Below, in pieces: positions 58,360 through 64,000 of a DNA stretch of 64,000 bases. Origin of the DNA: Roseibium aggregatum (lineage in GTDB: Bacteria; Pseudomonadota; Alphaproteobacteria; Rhizobiales; Stappiaceae). Under the pieces are notes generated by a model, which made no database searches, had not been told where the DNA came from, and saw only the letters and a list, made by a program, of their open reading frames with translations. Made by a program: the position numbers and the translations under genes. Every line of letters begins with the position of its first letter. Within the stretch, counting starts at the first letter, position 1. Location of the stretch: positions 372,001 to 436,000 of the forward strand of contig NZ_JAEKJZ010000003.1 of NCBI RefSeq assembly GCF_017309185.1, given 5' to 3'.

Positions 58360-59100
58360 GTGACCAAAACGAAGATCGTCCGGGAAAAAATCTGGTCGAA
58401 ACTGGCTGACGTCGCTTTGCCGGACTCCCGGTTTCACAAGAATTTCGCGGAAGTCATTCCCGATTTCACCGGATCGGACAAAGCCACCGATCTTCTGGTG
58501 GAACAGGCCTTTTACAAGGACGGGTCCTACGCCTTCATCACGCCGGACAACTGCCTTGTCGATCTGCGCAAGCGCATGCTGGAAGCCGGCAAGAGCATGG
58601 TGGTCTCCACCTATGGCATCTACCGGGGCTTCTGGCTGCTGGAGCCGGATATGGTGCCGAAGGGGCAGGAGCTGTTTGCCGCCTGGCTCGACGGTCTGGA
58701 GCATTTCGGCCGTCCGATCTCACTTGAGGAAATCGCCCGAAAGGGCCGTTTCGACTTCATGGTGACCGGAGCCTCCGCCGTTTCCGTCGACGGCGTGCGT
58801 TTTGGCAAGGGGCACGGCTTCTTCGACCTGGAATGGGGCATGTTCACCGAGCTCGGCATCGTCGACGACAGGACGCCGGTCACCGCGGTCGTGCATGACG
58901 TTCAGGTGGTCGAGGACAAGCTGTTTCCGAGCCCGACCGATATTCTGGTCGACCATATCGCCACACCCACCGGCTTCAGAGGCGTGGAAAACCGCGGCGT
59001 GCGGCCGCGCGGCATCCACTGGGACCTGCTGGAGCCGGAGCAGATCGCCGCGACGCCGCCGCTTCAGGAATTGCGCAAGATGCGCGGGTTGGACGGTTGA
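58360..59100 (+). CDS. 5-formyltetrahydrofolate cyclo-ligase-like protein
   Basis: A 246-aa protein starting at GTG. KIVREKIWSKLADVALPDSRFHKNFAEVIPDF (read in parts) and KSMVVSTYGIYRGFWLLEP match the N-terminal part of the COG0212 family, and IARKGRFDFMVTGASAVSVDGVRFGKGHGFFDLEWGMFTELGIV (read in parts) matches its substrate-loop region (GxGxGFxD). It is longer than the usual 190-aa enzyme, so it is a divergent branch, perhaps acting on another substrate. It leads the operon with an NMT1-type ABC transporter 41 bases on, so it may process the imported compound. Confidence 0.72.
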   Translation: MTKTKIVREKIWSKLADVALPDSRFHKNFAEVIPDFTGSDKATDLLVEQAFYKDGSYAFITPDNCLVDLRKRMLEAGKSMVVSTYGIYRGFWLLEPDMVPKGQELFAAWLDGLEHFGRPISLEEIARKGRFDFMVTGASAVSVDGVRFGKGHGFFDLEWGMFTELGIVDDRTPVTAVVHDVQVVEDKLFPSPTDILVDHIATPTGFRGVENRGVRPRGIHWDLLEPEQIAATPPLQELRKMRGLDG

Positions 59101-59141
59101 ATTCCAAAATCTTCCAGACGCAGAAAAGGGGATCAAATCCA

Positions 59142-60122
59142 ATGTCAATTTCCATCACCAGACGTTCCTTCGTGAAGGCATCCGTCGCCGGAGCGGCGGC
59201 GCTTTCGGTTCCGGGCTTCCTGACGAGAGCGCATGCCGCGACGCCGCTCACCATGCAGGCGGCATGGATCAACGATGCCGAATTCTGCGGCTACTTTGCT
59301 GCCATCGACGACGGTCTTTATTCGGAAGCCGGGCTCGATCTGACCTATCTGCCCGGCGGTCCGGACGTTATTCCGGAAAGCAGCATCATCGCCGGCCGTG
59401 CCGATCTGGCGCTGACCACTCCGGACACGACCATCAAGGCCATCGTTGACCAGGGCGCGCCGTTCAAGATCATCGGCGCCCAGTATCAGAAGAACCCGAT
59501 CGGGATCGTGTCTCTTGCCAAGGCGCCGATCAAGTCGCCGGAAGAACTCAAAGGCAAGACCCTGGCGGTGCCGCCGGTCAATGTCATCTCCGTCGAGGCG
59601 ATGCTCGCAATCAACGGGATCGACAAGTCCGAGGTCAATATCGTGCCTTACGCCTACGATCCGACGCCGCTGATCAAGGGCGAGATCGACGCTTCCCTCG
59701 ATTTCACCACCAACGTGCCCTACACAATCGAGCAGCAGGGCGAGAAGGCCCACAGCTTCCTGCTCTACGATTTCGGCTACAAGACCTACAACGACACCGT
59801 GGTCGTGACCGAGGAAACGCTCGCCGCCAAGCGTGACTTGCTGGTTGCCTGGCTGCGCGCCAGCCGCAAAGGATGGGACGCGAACTTCGCCGACACGGCG
59901 GCCTATCCGCCAAAATTCGCCGAGACCTGGTTCAAGGGAACCGGCCGGACCATCGACAACGAGATCTTCTTCAACGGCGCGCAAAAACCGTTGATGGAGC
60001 ATGCGGGCGGCATCTTTACGATGGACGAGGCGGGGATCGACGCCAATATCGAAACCCTGAACCGCATCGGCATCAAGGCCACCAAGGACATGTTCGACAC
60101 GAGCCTTCTGGCGGAAATCTAG
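59142..60122 (+). CDS. NMT1/THI5-like ABC transporter substrate-binding protein
   Basis: A 326-aa periplasmic protein. The leader SITRRSFVKASVAGAAAL has an excellent Tat motif (RRSFVK), cleavage near AHA (about residue 30). WINDAEFCGYFAAIDDGLYSEAGLDLTYLPGGPDV and IPESSIIAGRADLALTTPD are typical of the NMT1/SsuA group that binds thiamine precursors, taurine, nitrate or riboflavin-like ligands. It partners the ATPase and double permease downstream. Tat export would suit a protein that folds, or binds a ligand, before export. Ligand unknown; the WxxxxEFxGYFAAxxxGLYxxxGLD pattern is nearer to pyrimidine binders than to SsuA in my judgement. Confidence 0.85.
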   Translation: MSISITRRSFVKASVAGAAALSVPGFLTRAHAATPLTMQAAWINDAEFCGYFAAIDDGLYSEAGLDLTYLPGGPDVIPESSIIAGRADLALTTPDTTIKAIVDQGAPFKIIGAQYQKNPIGIVSLAKAPIKSPEELKGKTLAVPPVNVISVEAMLAINGIDKSEVNIVPYAYDPTPLIKGEIDASLDFTTNVPYTIEQQGEKAHSFLLYDFGYKTYNDTVVVTEETLAAKRDLLVAWLRASRKGWDANFADTAAYPPKFAETWFKGTGRTIDNEIFFNGAQKPLMEHAGGIFTMDEAGIDANIETLNRIGIKATKDMFDTSLLAEI

Positions 60123-60133
60123 GATCGTTGTGA

Positions 60134-60907
60134 ATGCAGGGCCTTCCTCTTTCTTTCACGGACGTCGCAAAAACGTTCACGATCAAGGGCGAGGCCCTGC
60201 GGGTCATCGACGGGCTTACCCTCAATTGCCCCGCCGGTTCCTTCACTGCCATTCTGGGACCGTCGGGCTGCGGCAAGTCCACCTTGTTGAGACTGGCCCT
60301 TGCCCTGGAAACCGAGGACGGCGGCTCGGTGAAGATCGGTGGTGAGGATCCCGTCATCGCGCGGCGCTCCGGTTCCGTCGGCGTCGCCTTTCAGGATGCG
60401 GCGCTCTTGCCGTGGCGGAGCGTGCGCGACAATGTCCGGCTGCCTTTCGAGGTTCTGGGCACGGCGCCGGATGACGATCAGATTGCCGACCTCATCGAAC
60501 TTGTCGGTCTCAAGGGCTTTGAAACGGCGAAACCGGGCGAATTGTCCGGCGGTATGCGTCAACGCGTGGCCATTGCCCGCTCGCTTGTGACCGACCCCCG
60601 TGTCCTGCTCATGGACGAACCGTTCGGCGCGCTCGATCTGATCCTGCGGCGCCAGATGAATCTGGAACTCCAGCGCATCTGGTCGGCGAAACGCCCGACG
60701 ACGCTTCTGATCACCCACGGTGTCGACGAGGCGGTCTATCTTGCCGACCGGGTCATCGTCCTGTCTTCGCGGCCTGCAAGAGTCGTCGCAGACATCAAGA
60801 TCCCTTTCGACCGGCCCCGTGGCCCGGAGCTGCTCCGCGAAGCCGAGTTTCATGGCCTCTGCGATGAGATCGGCGCCTATCTCGAAACCGGGCGGGAGGC
60901 CGCATGA
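60134..60907 (+). CDS. NitT/TauT-type ABC transporter ATPase
   Basis: A 257-aa ATPase. Walker [16 protein letters not shown]-loop [19 protein letters not shown], signature [15 protein letters not shown], Walker [13 protein letters not shown] and H-loop [15 protein letters not shown] are all intact and of the TauB/SsuB kind. It starts 11 bases after the binding protein and overlaps the permease by four bases. Confidence 0.92.
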   Translation: MQGLPLSFTDVAKTFTIKGEALRVIDGLTLNCPAGSFTAILGPSGCGKSTLLRLALALETEDGGSVKIGGEDPVIARRSGSVGVAFQDAALLPWRSVRDNVRLPFEVLGTAPDDDQIADLIELVGLKGFETAKPGELSGGMRQRVAIARSLVTDPRVLLMDEPFGALDLILRRQMNLELQRIWSAKRPTTLLITHGVDEAVYLADRVIVLSSRPARVVADIKIPFDRPRGPELLREAEFHGLCDEIGAYLETGREAA

Positions 60908-62475
60908 CGGGCCGCTTGACAGGCAATTGGGGTCATCTCGTCACAGCTGTCCTGATCGTTTGCCTGCTTCTCGCCTGGGAAATAGCGGGACAGATGAAGC
61001 TGGTGGCCGGCGGCACCTTACCTGCGATCTCGGCTGTGATCCTTCGCCTGATCGGCGAGTTCGACGATTACTGGCCGCATCTGACGGCAACGCTCAGAAC
61101 GGCGTCAACGGGGTTTGTCATCGGCAATCTCGTTGCCGTTGCTGCCGCTGCGATGTTCTGTCTGTGGCCGTTTTCCGAACGCCTCTTCCGGGGGATCAAC
61201 ATCACGGTGTTCACCGTGCCGCCGATTGCCATCGCGCCGGTGCTGGTGATTGCGCTGGACGGGGATACGGCGCGGATCACGCTGGCAGCGTTATTGGTTT
61301 ATTTCCCGACCATGACGGCGGCGCTGACCGGCATGCAGACGGCCGATCCTCGCGTTATCGACCTGGTTCATGCCTATGGCGGCGGCAATTTTAAGGCGCT
61401 CTATCTGGTGCGGCTCAGGACGGCGCTGCCCGCCATTCTAAGCGGCTTTCAGATCGCGGCCCCGGCCGCCGTTCTCGGCGCGATCCTGGCGGAATTCGGC
61501 TCCGGTGCCCGCTGGGGACTGGGCAGCTTTCTCCTGGGCTCGCTCGGGCGGGCGGAACCGGACCGGCTCTGGGGCATCGGCCTGACGGCAACCGCGATTT
61601 CGGCTCTGGGTTATGTCGTTGCCGCAGTCGCCGCGAAATGGGTCACGGGAGAAAACAAGGCGCTCAGCCTGACGGTCTCGCAGGTGCGGGCAGCCCCCGC
61701 CCAGGGGCGGCTGCAATCGTTCGCCATGGTCCTGGCCGCGCTCTTGTTTCCTTTCCTTGTCTGGCAGGGACTGATCTGGGCGTCCGGGTTGTCGCCGATC
61801 ATCGCGAAAACGCCCTTCGGGGTGATCGACTACCTGTTTCTCGGCAAGACGGCGGAGTCCGCGCAGGCGCGTCTTCTTGTGGCCCTGTCCCAAACCGTTC
61901 CGATCACCTTGCTTGGCATGATCGCCGGATTGCTGTTTGCCTTTCTGCTCTCGCTCGTCTCCTTTGTATCGCCTGCCATCATGCGGGCGATCCTGCCCTT
62001 CGCGCTGTTCACCCAGACCATGCCGCTGGTCGCCCTGACCCCGCTTGCCGTTCTCATCTTCGGCCGCGGGATCACGGTCACCCTCGTGATCACGATCTCG
62101 GTGACGTTCTTCGCCGCCTTCGTGGTGCTGGCGCAGGGCTTCGCGCTGATCCCGAAATCGGCCTTCGATCTCGTCGAATCCTATGGCGCCTCGACCTGGA
62201 AGAAATTGTGGCTGATCGCCGTTCCGGCTTGCGGAAAATGGATCTTCGTCGCCGGCAGGCTGGCGCTGCCGAAGGCCCTTCTGGGCGTGATGATCGCCGA
62301 GTGGCTCGCGACGGGGAAGGGGCTCGGCAATCTGCTCAACCAGTCGCGCGGCTATCTGGACTACGGCATGATCTGGTCGGTCGCTGTGGTTTCCATCCTG
62401 CTTTCCGTCGCGCTTTACCAGCTCGCGGAACTGGCCGAGAGGCTCCTCGGCAACGGGCGGGTGACACGAGACTGA
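60904..62475 (+). CDS. Double-length NitT/TauT-type ABC permease
   Basis: A 523-aa membrane protein, twice the usual 250-260 aa. It carries two BPD_transp_1 domains, about 1-255 and 270-520. Each has its own EAA loop: [35 protein letters not shown] in the first and [38 protein letters not shown] in the second (read in parts). Typical half-permeases of this family are homodimers; here the two halves are fused and have diverged, so the pore should be asymmetric. Last gene of the operon. Confidence 0.88.
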   Translation: MTGRLTGNWGHLVTAVLIVCLLLAWEIAGQMKLVAGGTLPAISAVILRLIGEFDDYWPHLTATLRTASTGFVIGNLVAVAAAAMFCLWPFSERLFRGINITVFTVPPIAIAPVLVIALDGDTARITLAALLVYFPTMTAALTGMQTADPRVIDLVHAYGGGNFKALYLVRLRTALPAILSGFQIAAPAAVLGAILAEFGSGARWGLGSFLLGSLGRAEPDRLWGIGLTATAISALGYVVAAVAAKWVTGENKALSLTVSQVRAAPAQGRLQSFAMVLAALLFPFLVWQGLIWASGLSPIIAKTPFGVIDYLFLGKTAESAQARLLVALSQTVPITLLGMIAGLLFAFLLSLVSFVSPAIMRAILPFALFTQTMPLVALTPLAVLIFGRGITVTLVITISVTFFAAFVVLAQGFALIPKSAFDLVESYGASTWKKLWLIAVPACGKWIFVAGRLALPKALLGVMIAEWLATGKGLGNLLNQSRGYLDYGMIWSVAVVSILLSVALYQLAELAERLLGNGRVTRD

Positions 62476-62580
62476 CATCAATGATCCTTGGTATCGATCA
62501 CAAATTGCCGCCAGGGTGCCCCATTCCTGGGATTCATTACCCGCGTTGAACCCCGTAACCTTTCAACGCTCCAGGATCTC

Positions 62581-64000
62581 ATGCGACAGATGCTTCTCCT
62601 TGCCGGACTGTTTTTCGGACTGGCCTTTTCCCTTGCCGCCCACGCCTCGGACCTCGCGGGCCTGCGCGGGGAGTCCGAACCCTTCAGTTTCGAGGTGCTG
62701 ATCGATCGCGCGCGTGACACCGCCGCGCACCCCTATCAGCCGGGTGAGGTGCGGGCGGCGGAAACGCTGGAGACGATCGACTATGACGCGCACTGGAAGA
62801 TCCGGTTCAAAAGCGCGGAAACCGTAGAGATCGCGCCGGGCGTCCCGCTGCAGTTCTTTCATCTCGGGCGTTATTTCAAGGAACCGGTAAGGCTGCATGA
62901 AGTCGCGGACGGGACTTCGCGGGAAATCCTCTATTCACCGGACTACTTCAGCATGCCTGAGGACAGTCCGGGCAAAAGACTGCCATCTGATATCGGCTTC
63001 GCCGGCTTCCGGGTGATGCGGGAAGACCTTGAAACCGACTGGATTTCCTTTCTCGGGGCCTCTTATTTCCGGACCGACGGTCAGTCGCGGCAATACGGAC
63101 AGTCAGCCCGGGCGCTTGCCATCGACACGGGCCTGTCGAAGGCCGAAGAATTCCCGCGTTTCACCGAGTTCTGGTTCGAGCCGTCCGCTTCCGGGGACGC
63201 GACCCTGGTCGTCTATGCGCTTCTGGACAGTCCGTCCGTTGCCGGCGCCTACAAAATGACCATGAAAAATGAGGACGGGGAGGGGCAGGTGATCGACGTT
63301 GACAGCCATCTGTTCTTCCGCAACGAAGTGGAACGGCTCGGTATCGCGCCGCTCACCAGCATGTTCTGGTACTCGGAGAGCAACCGTCTGAAGGGCCGCG
63401 ACTGGCGGCCGGAAGTCCATGACACGGACGGCCTGGCGATGATCGGAGAAAGCGGCGAACAGATCTGGCGGCCGCTGAACAACCCGTCAGGGCTTCGAAC
63501 CTCGTCATTCCAGGCGCACAACGTCCAGGGCTTCGGGCTGGCGCAGCGGGACAGGGTCTTCGACCATTATCAGGACGACGGCATCTTTTACGATAAACGT
63601 CCGTCCGTCTGGATCGAGCCGAAGGAGGCTTTTGGCGGCGGCGCGGTGCAGTTGGTGGAAATTCCGACCGACGATGAAATCTACGACAATATCGTGGCGT
63701 ATTTCATGCCCGAAACGCTGCCGAAAGCCGGAGAGGAACGCCATTTCGCCTATCGTATGCACTGGCGCGACCGGCATCCCCTGCCGGATTCGGGAGCGCA
63801 GGTCGTGGCGACACGGACGGGGCCGGGCGGGGTTCCGGGCCAACCGCGGCCGCAGGAACAAATCAAGGTGGTCCTCGACTTTGAGGGCAAGTCGCTTGCG
63901 GGCATGACGAGAGAAGACGGCATCGAACCGGTGGTCGAGCTTTCCACGGGTGACGTGATCAACCCCTATGTGCTGCCGGTGGTCGGGACCGAGCGATGGC
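62581..64000 (+). CDS. opgG: Periplasmic glucan biosynthesis protein OpgG/MdoG (3' end cut by window)
   Basis: At least 473 residues; no stop before the window end. The ATG at 62581 follows AGGA at six bases and opens a signal peptide (about residues 1-22, ending AHA). MdoG landmarks follow throughout: TIDYDAHWKIRFK, QFFHLGRYF, FLGASYFRTDGQSRQYGQSARALAIDTG (read in parts), EEFPRFTEFWFE, YALLDSPSVAGAYK, LGIAPLTSMFWYSESN, WRPEVHDTDGLAM, WRPLNNPSGLRTSSF, GFGLAQRDR, YDKRPSVWIEP and EIPTDDEIYDNIVAYF. It acts in the periplasm in making osmoregulated glucans. An opgH glucosyltransferase may lie just outside. Confidence 0.93.
   Translation, partial: MRQMLLLAGLFFGLAFSLAAHASDLAGLRGESEPFSFEVLIDRARDTAAHPYQPGEVRAAETLETIDYDAHWKIRFKSAETVEIAPGVPLQFFHLGRYFKEPVRLHEVADGTSREILYSPDYFSMPEDSPGKRLPSDIGFAGFRVMREDLETDWISFLGASYFRTDGQSRQYGQSARALAIDTGLSKAEEFPRFTEFWFEPSASGDATLVVYALLDSPSVAGAYKMTMKNEDGEGQVIDVDSHLFFRNEVERLGIAPLTSMFWYSESNRLKGRDWRPEVHDTDGLAMIGESGEQIWRPLNNPSGLRTSSFQAHNVQGFGLAQRDRVFDHYQDDGIFYDKRPSVWIEPKEAFGGGAVQLVEIPTDDEIYDNIVAYFMPETLPKAGEERHFAYRMHWRDRHPLPDSGAQVVATRTGPGGVPGQPRPQEQIKVVLDFEGKSLAGMTREDGIEPVVELSTGDVINPYVLPVVGTERW

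Overview
The window reads as high-GC, gene-dense chromosome of a marine-type alphaproteobacterium, most likely of the Hyphomicrobiales. A Stappia/Roseibium-like genus is my guess from gene content, not a demonstrated placement. Supporting clues are the glnT-glxBCD set, several ABC and TTT uptake operons, FCD-GntR, RpiR and XRE-cupin regulators, and a periplasmic glucan gene (opgG) at the right edge. I saw no rRNA, tRNA, transposase, integrase or CRISPR array.

Layout. (1) 1-9.2 kb is an envelope island: three exported caspase-fold proteins, two OmpA-type proteins, an exported ClpP-fold protease with a peptidoglycan-binding tail, and an SH3 protein. (2) 9.3-11.9 kb holds an OmpR-type two-component pair and a doubtful small secreted protein. 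(3) 12.2-22.3 kb, all on the minus strand, is a hook/filament module: flagellin, FliD, FliS, a small protein, FlgD, FlgE, an 85-aa protein, a FlgN-like chaperone, FlgK and FlgL. It is headed by an ECF-like sigma factor, and no basal-body gene is present. (4) 22.6-29.8 kb is an AraC regulator divergent from a complete branched-chain-type ABC transporter that ends in an aldehyde dehydrogenase. (5) 29.8-33.5 kb is a surface-glycan patch: FkbM methyltransferase, glycosyltransferase and asparagine-synthase-like amidotransferase, with an 11-G tract in the divergent spacer.

(6) 33.5-45.1 kb, minus strand, is a nitrogen island. A polar amino-acid-type ABC system, two acetamidase/formamidase proteins (one fused to a full AraC regulator), an XRE-cupin regulator and glxB-glxC-glxD-glnT suggest amide uptake, hydrolysis and assimilation of the released nitrogen. 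(7) 45.4-48.3 kb holds an AcfC/ModA-like binding protein and an ECF sigma/anti-sigma pair divergent from a small secreted NTF2-like protein. (8) 48.5-57.4 kb is a catabolic locus: GntR regulator, isopropylmalate-dehydrogenase-like enzyme, two MmgE/PrpD proteins, a tripartite tricarboxylate transporter (TctCBA) and an SDR that lacks the usual Ser and Tyr. A shared palindrome AATTGTnnACAA occurs at the regulator gene and twice in the divergent promoter region, which points to one regulon. (9) 57.4-62.5 kb is an RpiR regulator divergent from a formyl-THF-cyclo-ligase-like gene and a NitT/TauT-type ABC transporter with a double-length permease. (10) 62.6 kb to the edge is opgG, cut by the window end.

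The best candidates for something undescribed are the envelope caspase island, the AraC-acetamidase fusion with its amide-nitrogen neighbourhood, the hook-filament module led by an ECF sigma factor, and the GntR-controlled PrpD/TTT pathway. All function calls rest on motif recognition by eye; no database search was run.
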